This document shows, piece by piece, positions 31,958 to 41,245 of a stretch of DNA of 64,000 nt (positions are counted from its first letter, which is position 1; every line of letters begins with the position of its first letter). Both the position numbers and the translations under genes were made by a program. The DNA lies in contig JAJZDI010000009.1 in assembly GCA_021806045.1 (NCBI GenBank), positions 62,001-126,000 on the forward strand, read 5' to 3'. The stretch comes from Actinomycetes bacterium. GTDB lineage: Bacteria > Actinomycetota > Acidimicrobiia > Acidimicrobiales > RAAP-2. Below the pieces are notes generated by a model, which was given only the letters and a program-made list of their open reading frames with translations, was not told where the DNA came from and searched no databases.

Positions 31958-33160
31958 ATGGATTTCCGCCGCATCAACGGGCTGCCGCCCTACGTGTTCG
32001 CCACCATCAACGAACTCAAACTGGCAGCCCGGCGAGCAGGCAGGGACGTCATCGACCTGGGGTTCGGCAACCCGGACCTGCCCTCACCTGACGTGGCGGT
32101 GGAGAAGCTGGCCGAAGCGGCCCGCAACCCGCGCAACCACCGGTACTCGGCCAGCCGGGGCATCCCGAAGATCCGCCAGGCCATCGCCGACCTGTACCTG
32201 CGGAAGTTCGGCGTGGCCATCGACCCCGACACCGAGGTGGTGACGACCATCGGGGCGAAGGAGGGCCTGTCCCACCTGATGTGGGTGCTGGTCGGCCCGG
32301 GCGACACCGCCCTCGTGCCCTCGCCGTCGTATCCGATCCACATCTACGCCCCGCTCTTCGCCGGGGCCGACGTTCGCCACATCCGGCTGGGGGCCTCCCA
32401 GGAGGGTGACGCGGGCGAGCCGGGCGAGGCCTTCTTCGACAACCTGATGGAGGCGTGGGAGTCGGCGTGGCCCAAGCCGCGGGTGGTGGTCCTGTCGTTC
32501 CCCCACAACCCGACGACCGAGTGCGTCGACCTGGCGTGGATGACCCGCCTCGTCGAGTTCGCCCGTGAGCGCGACATCGTGCTCGTCCACGACTTCGCCT
32601 ATGCGGACATCGCCTTCGACGGCTACCGGCCGCCGTCGATCCTGGAGGTCCCCGGGGCGAAGGACGTCGCCGTGGAGCTCTACACCATGACGAAGTCGTT
32701 CTCGATGGCCGGCTGGCGGGTGGGGTTCATGGTGGGCAACGCCGAGATCGTCCAGGCCCTCACCAAGCTGAAGAGCTACCTCGACTACGGCACGTTCCAG
32801 CCGATCCAGATCGCCGCGATCGTGGCCATGAACGAGAACCCCGACTACCCGAAGGTCATCAACGAGGCCTACCAGTCGCGGCGCGACGCCCTGTGCGAGG
32901 GCCTGTCCCGGATCGGGTGGGAGGTCACGCCCCCCCGGGGGACCATGTTCGTGTGGGCGCCCATCCCCGAGCCCTACCGGGAGATGGGCTCGCTCGAGTT
33001 CGCCAAGTTCCTGGTGAGCGAGGCCGACGTCGCCACCTCGCCGGGTGTCGGGTTCGGTCCGGGGGGCGACGGGTTCGTCCGGTTCGCCCTCATCGAGAAC
33101 GAGCAGCGCATCGGCCAGGGCATCCGTAGCCTGCGTAAGGCCCTCACCCGGCTGGGCTGA
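31958..33160 (+). CDS. PLP-dependent aminotransferase, AlaC-like
   Basis: 400 residues, class I fold. The N-terminus [18 protein letters not shown] and [11 protein letters not shown] match alanine/valine-type aminotransferases (AlaC/YfdZ). [20 protein letters not shown] follows, and the PLP lysine is in [16 protein letters not shown]. It transfers an amino group between alanine or related amino acids and 2-oxoglutarate. The ATG has only a 9-bp gap to the preceding gene. The C-terminus with [24 protein letters not shown] is complete. Alternative roles in lysine or methionine synthesis (DapC-like) are possible but the RRINGLP start favours AlaC. Confidence 0.9.
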   Translation: MDFRRINGLPPYVFATINELKLAARRAGRDVIDLGFGNPDLPSPDVAVEKLAEAARNPRNHRYSASRGIPKIRQAIADLYLRKFGVAIDPDTEVVTTIGAKEGLSHLMWVLVGPGDTALVPSPSYPIHIYAPLFAGADVRHIRLGASQEGDAGEPGEAFFDNLMEAWESAWPKPRVVVLSFPHNPTTECVDLAWMTRLVEFARERDIVLVHDFAYADIAFDGYRPPSILEVPGAKDVAVELYTMTKSFSMAGWRVGFMVGNAEIVQALTKLKSYLDYGTFQPIQIAAIVAMNENPDYPKVINEAYQSRRDALCEGLSRIGWEVTPPRGTMFVWAPIPEPYREMGSLEFAKFLVSEADVATSPGVGFGPGGDGFVRFALIENEQRIGQGIRSLRKALTRLG

Positions 33161-33193
33161 CCGGCCCGGCCTGGGCCCCGGGACCGGCGGCCG

Positions 33194-33832
33194 TCACGCC
33201 GGGGTGCGTTCAGAGCGCGGGTCGGCCTCGTCGACCAGGAGGCCCCGCCGGCAGAACGAGATGGCCGCCTCGGCGGCGCGGTCGGCAGCGGCACCGGCAT
33301 CGGGCCCGTCACCGGCCTGGAGCACCACGGCCCGGGCCAGCGCGTCGGTCACCCCGAGGATGGCCACGGCCAGGAGCTCGGGGTCCTCCCGCCTGAGCAG
33401 CCCGGCGGCGATCCCGGCCCGGATGTGGGGGAGGGTGTCGGCCACCATCTGCTGCTCGCCCCGGCGGACCAGGGGGGCGAAACGCTCGTCGGTGCGCGCC
33501 TGCTCGAGCAGGGCGAAGAGGTGGCGGTTGTCCGCCAGCCAGTGCATGGACGCCCGGATGCCGGCGTCGATGCGCCGGGCGGGGTCGTGCTCGTCGGCGA
33601 CGGCGTCCCGCTGGACGGCCCGCAGGCTGCGCTGGGCGTCGACCAGGATCTGGCGGTAGCAGTCGTCCTTGGAGTCGAAGTACCAGTAGAAGACGCCCTT
33701 GCCCACCCCCAGGTCGTCCACGATGGCCGCCACCGACGTGGGGTGGTAGCCGTCGGTGGCGAAGTGCCGGGCCGCGGTGTCGAGCAGGGCGCGCCGGCGC
33801 TCGGCACCCCGTGGCGTCAATCGGCGGGACAT
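33194..33832 (-). CDS. TetR-family transcriptional regulator
   Basis: 212 residues. The N-terminal helix-turn-helix is standard: ALLDTAARHFATDGYHPTSV, then AAIVDDLGVGKGVFYWYFDSK with the GVFYxYFxSKDDL-like signature. A helical ligand-binding half (about 60-212) follows. It is convergent with the aminotransferase and is transcribed leftward after the acetoacetate-decarboxylase-like gene (48-bp gap), so it may regulate that gene. Its ligand is not readable, although the neighbourhood is fatty-acid and lipid related. Confidence 0.9.
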   Translation of the reverse strand: MSRRLTPRGAERRRALLDTAARHFATDGYHPTSVAAIVDDLGVGKGVFYWYFDSKDDCYRQILVDAQRSLRAVQRDAVADEHDPARRIDAGIRASMHWLADNRHLFALLEQARTDERFAPLVRRGEQQMVADTLPHIRAGIAAGLLRREDPELLAVAILGVTDALARAVVLQAGDGPDAGAAADRAAEAAISFCRRGLLVDEADPRSERTPA

Positions 33833-33880
33833 GGCGCGACCGACGCTACGGTCGCCACCCGATCGGGGTCAACGACCGGG

Positions 33881-34738
33881 TCACGCCGCCGGACCGCCGG
33901 GTGGGGCCACGACCTCGGCCGCCCCGAACGATGCCCACAGCCCGCCGGCGCCGGTGGTGGCGACCGCCCGGCGGGGGAGGCCGAGCGAGCGCAGCTCGTC
34001 GGCCATCGGGTGGTCGCCCAGGACGACGTGGGTCCCACCGGGCCGCCCCGACGCTGCCGACTGGCGCATGGACCACGCCGTGCGCCGCAGGACGCCGTCG
34101 CGGAACGAATAGGTGGGCGGGGCCGTGTCGGGCAGGCGCAGGGGGCCGGAGGGGTCCATGGAGAGTGAGAGCACGTGCACGCCGTCGTCGACCAGCCGCA
34201 CGGCTGCGGTCCCGGCGCGGCCGGACGGGCCCCGGCGCTCCTCGTCGATGTCGACGGTGGTGACCCACTTGGGGAAGCCCCACACGTCCCGGCCGGCGGC
34301 GCACGTGAACTCCCCGTCGACGGGGAGCCGGTGGATGTAGGCGCACACGTCGCCCCGGGCCAGTTCGGCCAGGCGGCCCGCCGTCCCGGCCGGTGCTGCG
34401 CCGTGGGGACGGACGGCGAAGCTGACGGCGACCTCGTTGTAGGCGTCGAGGTCGGTGTCGTCGTAGCGGCAGACGGCGAGGGTGAGGAGGGCTCGGCCGG
34501 GCACCGGTCCGGTGACCTGCAGGCCGGTCGGGTCCACGATGCGCTGGGCGGCGTCGAGGGGCACGAGGAAGTGCGTAGACCACTGGGTCGCCCGGCGGAC
34601 CTCGACCGGCAGCGCCACGGTGCGACCGAGCACGGTCCACGGTCCGGGCGTACCCCCGGCCACCGTGGCCCGACCACCGGTAGTGGAGCTGGTGCCACCG
34701 GTGGTGTCGTGGCGCCGGCCGTTCGCGTGGGTCGTCAT
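33881..34738 (-). CDS. acetoacetate decarboxylase-like protein
   Basis: 285 residues. After a Thr/Gly-rich leader, the core has VEVRRATQWSTHFLVPLDAAQ, LLTLAVCRYDDTDLDAYNEV and VWGFPKWVTTVDID. Lys in GFPKW is where acetoacetate decarboxylases put their Schiff-base lysine. The C-terminal half (HVLSLSMDPSGPL, TYSFRDGVLRRTAW) matches actinobacterial members annotated ADC family. True acetoacetate activity is uncertain, since relatives act on other beta-keto or unknown substrates. It may be co-transcribed with the TetR gene. It is divergent from plsC with a 44-bp gap. Confidence 0.8.
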   Translation of the reverse strand: MTTHANGRRHDTTGGTSSTTGGRATVAGGTPGPWTVLGRTVALPVEVRRATQWSTHFLVPLDAAQRIVDPTGLQVTGPVPGRALLTLAVCRYDDTDLDAYNEVAVSFAVRPHGAAPAGTAGRLAELARGDVCAYIHRLPVDGEFTCAAGRDVWGFPKWVTTVDIDEERRGPSGRAGTAAVRLVDDGVHVLSLSMDPSGPLRLPDTAPPTYSFRDGVLRRTAWSMRQSAASGRPGGTHVVLGDHPMADELRSLGLPRRAVATTGAGGLWASFGAAEVVAPPGGPAA

Positions 34739-34782
34739 CAGAGGCAGTAGAGCACACGAGGGCAGGCACGGTACCGTGGGGT

Positions 34783-35550
34783 GTGGCCTACTGGATCCTC
34801 AAGGTCATCCTCACCCCGTTCCTGTACCTGTTCTGGAGGGTACGGGTGGAGGGCCGCGAGCACATCCCCACAAGTGGGCCGGCCATCCTGGCCGCCAACC
34901 ACCAGTCCTTCTGCGACTCCTTCTTCCTCCCCCTCGTGGTTCCCCGCAGGGTCACCTACGTGGCCAAGGCCGAGTACTTCGACTCGTGGCGGACGGCCTG
35001 GTTCTTCCGGGCCGCCGGCCAGATTCCCCTCCGGCGTGACGGTGGCGACGCCTCCCAGCGGGCCCTCGACACGGCGAAGGACGTCCTCGACGCCGGCGGG
35101 CTGCTCGGGATCTATCCGGAGGGGACGAGGGCTCCCGACCACCGCCTCCACAAGGGCCACACCGGCGTGTGCCGGCTGGCCACCGCCTGCAGCGTGCCGG
35201 TGGTGCCGGTGGGCCTGGTGGGCACCCGCCGGGTCCAGCCGCCGGGCAGCCGGGTGATGCGCCCGTTCCACACCGTGACCGTCCGCTTCGGGCCGCCCCT
35301 CGACCTGTGCGTCGACAGCGACGACCCCGCCGCCCTCCGCCGGGGCACCGACGAGCTCATGGCAGCCATCGCCAGACTGTCGGGCCAGGAGTACGTGCAC
35401 GAGTACGCACGCCGCTCGTCGAGGCCCGACGTCGCCGAGGACGAGGGGGACGGCACCGACCTCGTCGAGTTCCGGCCGCCACGGCCCATCCGCCTGGACC
35501 AGGTCGTCACGGAGCGGAAACACCACGTTCACACCGACCCCTTAGCATGA
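34783..35550 (+). CDS. 1-acyl-sn-glycerol-3-phosphate acyltransferase (PlsC family)
   Basis: Adds the second acyl chain to make phosphatidic acid, at the cytoplasmic membrane. 255 residues from GTG 34783. The catalytic HX4D motif is in NHQSFCD (His40, Asp45). Motif 3 IYPEGTRAPD lies near residue 110 and VVPVGLVGTRRVQPPG further on. An N-terminal hydrophobic stretch (ILKVILTPFLYLFW) probably anchors it. The C-terminal 40 residues are charged and unlike the core family. The next gene starts 5 bp downstream, suggesting co-expression. Paired with nearby glpK and WS/DGAT genes it fits glycerolipid synthesis. Confidence 0.92.
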   Translation: MAYWILKVILTPFLYLFWRVRVEGREHIPTSGPAILAANHQSFCDSFFLPLVVPRRVTYVAKAEYFDSWRTAWFFRAAGQIPLRRDGGDASQRALDTAKDVLDAGGLLGIYPEGTRAPDHRLHKGHTGVCRLATACSVPVVPVGLVGTRRVQPPGSRVMRPFHTVTVRFGPPLDLCVDSDDPAALRRGTDELMAAIARLSGQEYVHEYARRSSRPDVAEDEGDGTDLVEFRPPRPIRLDQVVTERKHHVHTDPLA

Positions 35551-35554
35551 TCGC

Positions 35555-36226
35555 ATGGAGCGGCTGCTGATCCGGGTCCGCCTTCCTGATCGGCCAGGGG
35601 CGCTCGGTGCCGTCGCCAGCCGGATCGGCGCGGTGGGCGGTTCGGTCACCTCCATCGACGTCCTCGAGTCCGGCGGCGGTGACGTGATCGACGAGCTCGG
35701 CGTGGAGATCGACTCCGGCAGCCATGCCGACCTGCTGCGGTCCGAGATCCTCGAGGTGGACGGCGTCGAGGTCGAGTCGATGGAGACGGTGGCCGGCTCG
35801 GTGCCCGACCGGAACGCCGAGGCCCTGGAACTGGCCATCTCGCTGTTCCACCAGCGCACCCCGGCTGCCGTGATCGACCACCTGGTGGCGCAGGTGCGTG
35901 CCAGCCTGTCCGCCCGCTACGCGGTCGTCCTCGATCCCCGGGGACCGTGGCCCGACGCTGCCGCCGGCGACCTGCCCGACGAGACGTGGCTGGCCGACGC
36001 GGCGGTGCGGGTGGCCCAGTCGGCACCGAGGGACGCGACGAGCCCGCCGGCCACCGACCTCGTCCCCGGCGCGGCGGTGGCACGACTGCCCCGGGCCGGC
36101 CTGGTCCTGCTGGTGGGGCGGGAGTCGCCCGTACTGCGTCGACGCGAGTACCAGCGGGTGGCCGTCATGGCCGAGCTGGCCGATCACCGCTGGGAGGAAC
36201 TGGCCACCAGGGCGGCGGCGGGCTGA
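35555..36226 (+). CDS. ACT-domain protein
   Basis: 223 residues. The first 75 residues are a clear ACT domain: RVRLPDRPGALGAVASRIGAVGG, then SIDVLESGGGDVIDELGVEID. The remainder is helical with weak conservation, containing VAVMAELADHRWEELATRA. ACT domains bind small molecules and regulate amino acid enzymes. No catalytic domain is attached, so this is a stand-alone regulator of unknown ligand. It follows plsC by 5 bp, and its stop is 136 bp from the convergent glycerol kinase end. Confidence 0.8.
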   Translation: MERLLIRVRLPDRPGALGAVASRIGAVGGSVTSIDVLESGGGDVIDELGVEIDSGSHADLLRSEILEVDGVEVESMETVAGSVPDRNAEALELAISLFHQRTPAAVIDHLVAQVRASLSARYAVVLDPRGPWPDAAAGDLPDETWLADAAVRVAQSAPRDATSPPATDLVPGAAVARLPRAGLVLLVGRESPVLRRREYQRVAVMAELADHRWEELATRAAAG

Positions 36227-36241
36227 GGGCCTGCGGGCGGT

Positions 36242-36256
36242 ACCCCGTCCGGGGGT
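36242..36256. terminator. possible bidirectional terminator
   Basis: ACCCC-GTCCG-GGGGT forms a 5-bp GC hairpin between the convergent ACT-protein and glycerol-kinase genes. There is no T-tract, as is common in GC-rich actinobacteria. It is weakly supported. Confidence 0.25.
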
Positions 36257-36361
36257 CAGGCGCGTGCCGTGCCCGGACCGGCCCCGAGCGGTGGGGACGG
36301 GGTGAACATGACGGGGCGGCGGGGTCCAGGTGGCCAGGCCGGGGCGGTCAGTACCGGGCGG

Positions 36362-37882
36362 TCAGCTGTGGGCCCAGCCGCCGGCCCGCTCCACGGCCCG
36401 GGCCCAGGCGGCATGTCCGGCATCCGCCAGCGTCCGGTCGCCTGACGGGGAGAACGACGCCTCCTCGTGCCACAGGTCGGCCAGATCGCCGGTCGAGCCC
36501 CACACCCCCTCGGCCAGGCCGGCCAGGGCGGCGGCGCCCCACGCGGTCGACTCCACCGAGCTCGGGCGCGACACCTCGACCCTCGACTGGTCGGCCTGGA
36601 GGGCGAGGAGCAGGTCCATGGCGGCCGCCCCCCCGTCCACCCGCAGGCGGGTCACGGGGGACCCGGAGGCGGCCACGGCGTCGAGGACGTCACGTACCTG
36701 GTAGGCGAGGGCCTCGACCACGGCCCGGGCCACGTGTGCCCGTCCCGTCCCCCGGCTGAGCCCGGAGATGAGGCCGCGGGCGGCCGGGTCGAAGTGGGGG
36801 CTGCCCAGGCCGGCGAAGGCGGGCACCACGACCACGCCGTCGCTGCTGTCGACCGAGGCAGCGAGCGCCCCCATCTCGGCGGACTCGCCGATCAGCCCCA
36901 ACCCGTCACGGAGCCACTGGATGGCCGCTCCGGAGACGAACACCGAGCCTTCGCGTGCGTAGGCGACGGGTGCGTCCCCGCCGTGGTCGCCGAGATCCCA
37001 GGCGATGGTGGTGACCAGGCCGGGGGCGGGGGGTGGGCACTCGGGGCCGGCGTTGACCAGCACGAAGCTGCCGGTGCCGTAGGTCACCTTGGCCATGCCG
37101 GGCTCGAAGCAGGCCTGGCCCACGAGGGCGGCGTGCTGGTCACCGGCCATCCCGCTGATGGGCACGCCGGTGAGGGGGGAGCCGGGAGCGAGCACCCCCG
37201 GTGCGACCGTGCCGAACGTTCCGCACGAGGGGCGCACGTCGGCCAGGGCCCGCATCGGCACCCCGAAGGCACCGCACAGCTCCTCGGACCAGCGGCGCAG
37301 GCGGATGTCGTAGAGGGAGGTGCGTGACGCGTTGGTGGCATCGGTGGCGAGCACCCCGCCGGCCGGCCCGCCCGTCAGGTGCCACAGCACCCAGGTGTCG
37401 ACGGTGGCGAGGGCCAGGTCGGGGCCGTCCTCGACGCCACCCTGGTCGAGCAGCCAGTGCATCTTGGTGGCGGAGAAGTAGGGGTCGAGCACCAGACCGG
37501 TGCGGTCACGCACCACCGGGAGCAGGCCCGCCTCCTCGAGGGCGAGGCAGGCGTCGGCGGTGCGCCGGTCCTGCCAGACGATGGCTCGGTGGAGGGGCTG
37601 GCCCGACGAGCGGTCCCAGGCCACCACCGTCTCACGCTGGTTGGTGATGCCGATGGCCGCCACCTCGGCGGACGGGTCGAGCCGCCCTGCCACCTCGTCG
37701 AGGGTGGCCATCACCCCGGCCCGGATCTCGTCGGGATCGTGCTCCACCCAGCCCGGACGGGGGAAGTGCTGGGTCAGCTCCCGGTAGGCGAGGTCGACCA
37801 CCGCGCCATGCTGGTCGACGACGAGCGACCTGATGCCGGTGGTGCCGGCGTCGACGGCGACGATGCAGGTGGAGGCGGGCAC
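36362..37882 (-). CDS. glpK: glycerol kinase
   Basis: ATP + glycerol to glycerol-3-phosphate. 506 residues, the standard length. VAVDAGTTGIRSLVVD is the phosphate-1 motif of the FGGY family. LTQHFPRPGWVEHDP, ITNQRETVVAWDRSSGQPLHRA and IVWQDRRTADAC follow. DPYFSATKMHWLLD is the glycerol-binding motif, and ISGMAGDQHAALVGQ and GLSRGTGRAHVARAVVEALA complete the second domain. ATG 37882 fits the family start. It feeds glycerolipid synthesis together with plsC and WS/DGAT genes. No glpF or glpD is adjacent. Confidence 0.93.
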   Translation of the reverse strand: MPASTCIVAVDAGTTGIRSLVVDQHGAVVDLAYRELTQHFPRPGWVEHDPDEIRAGVMATLDEVAGRLDPSAEVAAIGITNQRETVVAWDRSSGQPLHRAIVWQDRRTADACLALEEAGLLPVVRDRTGLVLDPYFSATKMHWLLDQGGVEDGPDLALATVDTWVLWHLTGGPAGGVLATDATNASRTSLYDIRLRRWSEELCGAFGVPMRALADVRPSCGTFGTVAPGVLAPGSPLTGVPISGMAGDQHAALVGQACFEPGMAKVTYGTGSFVLVNAGPECPPPAPGLVTTIAWDLGDHGGDAPVAYAREGSVFVSGAAIQWLRDGLGLIGESAEMGALAASVDSSDGVVVVPAFAGLGSPHFDPAARGLISGLSRGTGRAHVARAVVEALAYQVRDVLDAVAASGSPVTRLRVDGGAAAMDLLLALQADQSRVEVSRPSSVESTAWGAAALAGLAEGVWGSTGDLADLWHEEASFSPSGDRTLADAGHAAWARAVERAGGWAHS

Positions 37883-38062
37883 GCTGGGATGCTAGCCATG
37901 GGGGTGGCGGGGGACCGAACCGCTCGGGACCGCCGGGTCGGGCTCGCCGGGTCGGGACCGCCGGGAAGGTGCTCGCGCCCAGCAATGATCCGCAATTCTT
38001 CGCGAACCACCGGTGACCTGGGGCGGAGCCGGTCGTCCGGCGCCGGAATCGGCGCGAAGGCG

Positions 38063-38092
38063 TTGACAGGCATGTAATTACGCTGCTGTAAT
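38063..38092 (+). promoter_or_regulatory. sigma-70-type promoter of nrdJ
   Basis: TTGACA at 38063-38068 is a perfect -35. After an 18-bp spacer TGTAAT (38087-38092) matches the -10 consensus at five of six bases. Transcription would begin near 38099, leaving a leader of about 215 nt before the ATG. An 8-bp palindrome GTAATTAC (38074-38081) sits in the spacer. The region is unusually AT-rich for this window. Confidence 0.65.
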
Positions 38093-38122
38093 GATCCCAC
38101 TATCTCGTACCTCGGGGAGGGC

Positions 38123-38144
38123 AAAACACAAGATATTGTGTTTT
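38123..38144. promoter_or_regulatory. NrdR box upstream of nrdJ
   Basis: A perfect 22-bp palindrome, AAAACACAA-GATA-TTGTGTTTT, whose core ACACAAGATATTGTGT closely matches the NrdR-box consensus (acaCwAtATaTwGtgt). It lies about 25 bp downstream of the predicted start of transcription, which would allow roadblock repression by ATP/dATP-bound NrdR. NrdR usually binds a pair of boxes; a second full match is not seen. Confidence 0.8.
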
Positions 38145-38313
38145 GGTACGGAATCTCCTGTTCGGCGGACCGTGTCCGGCGGGCACGGCGCCAGGCACCG
38201 GCGGAGAGACTCGGGGGGAGAGGGAGCGCAGCAACGGCGGCGCCGGGGCACCCGGAAGGGTGGCCGACACCGACAGTCACGACACGAGCCACCACACGAA
38301 AGAGGTGCATCCC

Positions 38314-41205
38314 ATGGCCATCGCCCCCCAGCGGACCGGCATCGGCATCGGCCGCCACTTCACCGGCCAGGGCATCGACCCCTACGACACGGTGACATGG
38401 GAGCGGCGCGACGCACGGATCACCAACTACCGCACCGGGGAGGTGGCGTTCGAGCAGCTGGGGGTGGAGGTGCCCTCGACCTGGAGCCTCAACGCCACCA
38501 ACATCCTGGCCCAGAAGTACTTCCGGGGCACCCCCGGTACGCCGGAGCGTGAGTGGTCCCTGAAGCAGGTGGCCGACCGGGTGGTGGACACGGTGACCGC
38601 CTGGGGGATGAAGGACGGCTACTTCCTCGACGACGAGGAGGCCGAGTCGTTCCGGGCCGAGCTCAAGTACCTCATCATCCACCAGAAGGCGGCGTTCAAC
38701 TCGCCCGTGTGGTTCAACATCGGCGTGGCCGGCGTCCCCCAGCAGGGATCGGCGTGCTTCATCCTCGCCGTGGAGGACTCGATGGACTCCATCCTCAACT
38801 GGTACACGGAGGAGGGCGTGATCTTCAAGGGCGGCTCCGGTGCCGGTGTCAACCTGTCGCGCATCCGCTCCTCCCACGAGCTGCTGAAGGGCGGGGGGAC
38901 CGCGTCGGGCCCGGTGAGCTTCATGCGGGGGGCTGACGCGTCGGCCGGCACCATCAAGTCGGGGGGCAAGACCCGCCGCGCCGCCAAGATGGTCATCCTC
39001 GACGCCGACCACCCGGACATCGAGGACTTCATCTGGTGCAAGGCCATCGAGGAGCGCAAGGCCCGCGTGCTGCGCGACGCCGGCTTCGACATGGACCTCG
39101 ACGGCAAGGACTCGGTCAGCCTGCAGTACCAGAACGCCAACAACTCGGTGCGGGTCACCGACGAGTTCATGGCCGCGGTGGTGGCCGGCGACGACTGGGA
39201 GCTGACCGCCCGCGCCGACGGCTCGCCCGTCCGCACCGTGCCGGCCCAGGACCTCTTCCGCCAGATCGCCCACGCCGCCTGGGAGTGCGCCGACCCCGGC
39301 ATGCAGTTCGACACCACCATCAACCGGTGGAACACGGCCCGCAACACGGGCCGGATCAACGGCTCCAACCCGTGCAGCGAGTACATGCACCTCGACAACT
39401 CGGCCTGCAACCTGGCCAGCCTGAACCTGCTCAGCTACCTGGGCGCCGACGGCAGCTTCGACGTCGACGGCTTCAAGGCGTCCGTCGAGGTCGTCTTCAC
39501 CGCCCAGGAGATCATCGTGGGCAACGCCGACTACCCGACCGAGAAGATCGGCGAGAACTCCCGCCGGTTCCGGGAGCTGGGTATCGGCTACGCCAACCTG
39601 GGCGCGCTCCTCATGGCCCAGGGCCTCCCCTACGACTCGGACGGGGGGCGGGCGTGGGCCGGGGCCATCACCGCCCTCATGACGGGTCACGCGTATGCCA
39701 CCTCGGCCCGCACCGCGGCCCGCATGGGGCCCTTCGCCGGCTACCACGAGAACACCGAGCCCATGCTCGAGGTGCTGCGCATGCACCGCGACGCGGTGGC
39801 CGAGGTCGACGAGGAGCTGGTGCCGACCGAGCTGCTGTCCGCCGCCCAGGAGGCGTGGGACTCGGCCGTGGAACTGGGCGAGCAGTACGGGGTGCGGAAC
39901 TCGCAGGCCAGCGTGCTCGCCCCCACGGGGACCATCGGGCTGCTCATGGACTGTGACACCACCGGGGTCGAGCCCGACCTGGGCCTGGTCAAGACGAAGA
40001 AGCTGGTCGGCGGGGGGACGATGTCGATCGTCAACCAGACCGTGCCCCGTGCACTCGCCCGCCTCGGCTACTCGCCCGAGCAGGTGGAGGACATCGTCGC
40101 CTACATCAACGAGCACATGTCGATCATCGGCGCCCCCCACGTGTCCGCCGACCACCTCCCCGTCTTCGCCTGCTCCATGGGCGACAACACCATCCACTAC
40201 CTGGGGCACGTGCGGATGATGGCGGCGGTCCAGCCGTTCATCTCCGGCGCCATCTCGAAGACGGTCAACCTCCCCGAGGACGTGACCGTCGAGGACGTCG
40301 AGCAGCTCCACATCGACGCCTGGCGGATGGGGATCAAGGCCATCGCCATCTACCGCGACAACTGCAAGGTGGCCCAGCCGCTGTCGACCACGAAGAAGGA
40401 GACCGAGGCACTGGGCGGTGACGCCTCGCCGGCGGGCTCCGAGGCCGAGGCCCACGACCGGGAGCTGGCCGGCCGGATCGCCGAGCTCGAGGCGGCCCTG
40501 GCCGCGGCGGGTAAGGCGGAGACGGTGCTGGTGGGCGCGGTCCGTGAGCGCCTGCCCCGCCGCCGCCGGTCGTCGACGTTCGCCTTCCGGGTGGCCGACT
40601 GCGAGGGCTACGTCACCGTCGGCGAGTACGAGGACGGGCGTCCGGGCGAGGTGTTCATGAAGGTCTCGAAGCAGGGCTCGACCCTGGCCGGGATCATGGA
40701 CGCCTTCTCCATCTCATTGAGCCTGGGCCTGCAGCACGGGGTGCCGCTGTCGACCTACGTCCGCAAGTACGCCAACATGCGGTTCGAGCCGGCCGGCATC
40801 ACCGACGATGCCGACCTCCGCATCGCCACCAGCCTGGTCGACTACATCTTCCGGCGCCTTGCCCTCGACTACCTGACGGTCGAGGAGCGGGCCGAGCTCG
40901 GGGTGCTCTCCACCGCCGAGCGGATGCAGCCGACCCTGCCGGGGGTGGAGGAGACGGCCACGGAGTCGACGGGGATCGTGGAGCAGGGCGTCGTGGCCGG
41001 CGAGGCCCCGAAGCTGGAGGACACCGGTTCGGTCCCGGCCCAGCCGGCCGGCGCCGCAGCGGGTGCGGGGACGGCGGCTCCGGCTCCCATCGCCCGGGCC
41101 GAGCAGCGCGACGCTCCCTACTGCTACCAGTGCGGCAACGTGATGCAGCGGTCGGGGTCGTGCTACGTGTGCTCGTCCTGCGGAACGACCAGCGGCTGCT
41201 CGTAA
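38314..41205 (+). CDS. nrdJ: vitamin B12-dependent class II ribonucleotide reductase
   Basis: Reduces ribonucleotides to deoxyribonucleotides using adenosylcobalamin, independent of oxygen. 963 residues from ATG 38314 with AGAGGT seven bases upstream. Motifs: TWSLNATNILAQKYF at the start, WFNIGVAGVPQQGSACFILAVEDSMDSI with the first active-site Cys, and FKGGSGAGVNLSRIRSS. NGSNPCSEYMHLDNSACNLAS has the Asn-Pro-Cys-Ser-Glu catalytic block. APTGTIGLLMDCDTTGVEPD follows. An Ala/Glu-rich linker (about 780-800 and 920-950) precedes the Cys-rich C-terminus CYQCGNVMQRSGSCYVCSSCG, which binds zinc or shuttles electrons from thioredoxin. Likely controlled by NrdR through the upstream box. Confidence 0.96.
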   Translation: MAIAPQRTGIGIGRHFTGQGIDPYDTVTWERRDARITNYRTGEVAFEQLGVEVPSTWSLNATNILAQKYFRGTPGTPEREWSLKQVADRVVDTVTAWGMKDGYFLDDEEAESFRAELKYLIIHQKAAFNSPVWFNIGVAGVPQQGSACFILAVEDSMDSILNWYTEEGVIFKGGSGAGVNLSRIRSSHELLKGGGTASGPVSFMRGADASAGTIKSGGKTRRAAKMVILDADHPDIEDFIWCKAIEERKARVLRDAGFDMDLDGKDSVSLQYQNANNSVRVTDEFMAAVVAGDDWELTARADGSPVRTVPAQDLFRQIAHAAWECADPGMQFDTTINRWNTARNTGRINGSNPCSEYMHLDNSACNLASLNLLSYLGADGSFDVDGFKASVEVVFTAQEIIVGNADYPTEKIGENSRRFRELGIGYANLGALLMAQGLPYDSDGGRAWAGAITALMTGHAYATSARTAARMGPFAGYHENTEPMLEVLRMHRDAVAEVDEELVPTELLSAAQEAWDSAVELGEQYGVRNSQASVLAPTGTIGLLMDCDTTGVEPDLGLVKTKKLVGGGTMSIVNQTVPRALARLGYSPEQVEDIVAYINEHMSIIGAPHVSADHLPVFACSMGDNTIHYLGHVRMMAAVQPFISGAISKTVNLPEDVTVEDVEQLHIDAWRMGIKAIAIYRDNCKVAQPLSTTKKETEALGGDASPAGSEAEAHDRELAGRIAELEAALAAAGKAETVLVGAVRERLPRRRRSSTFAFRVADCEGYVTVGEYEDGRPGEVFMKVSKQGSTLAGIMDAFSISLSLGLQHGVPLSTYVRKYANMRFEPAGITDDADLRIATSLVDYIFRRLALDYLTVEERAELGVLSTAERMQPTLPGVEETATESTGIVEQGVVAGEAPKLEDTGSVPAQPAGAAAGAGTAAPAPIARAEQRDAPYCYQCGNVMQRSGSCYVCSSCGTTSGCS

Positions 41206-41245
41206 GAGGTGCGCTGAACGAGGCGGTGGCGGGGGGCGTGCATGA

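Noticed and set aside
38145-38313. Cobalamin riboswitch in the nrdJ leader
   Set aside because: The long GC-rich leader of a B12 enzyme invited this, but the conserved B12-box sequence (GCCACTG) and the usual GGGAA...CCGGG arrangement were not found.
37774-40455. Long antisense frame opposite nrdJ
   Set aside because: Low-complexity Val/Gly/His/Asp composition and no domain; nrdJ has all its catalytic residues on the other strand.
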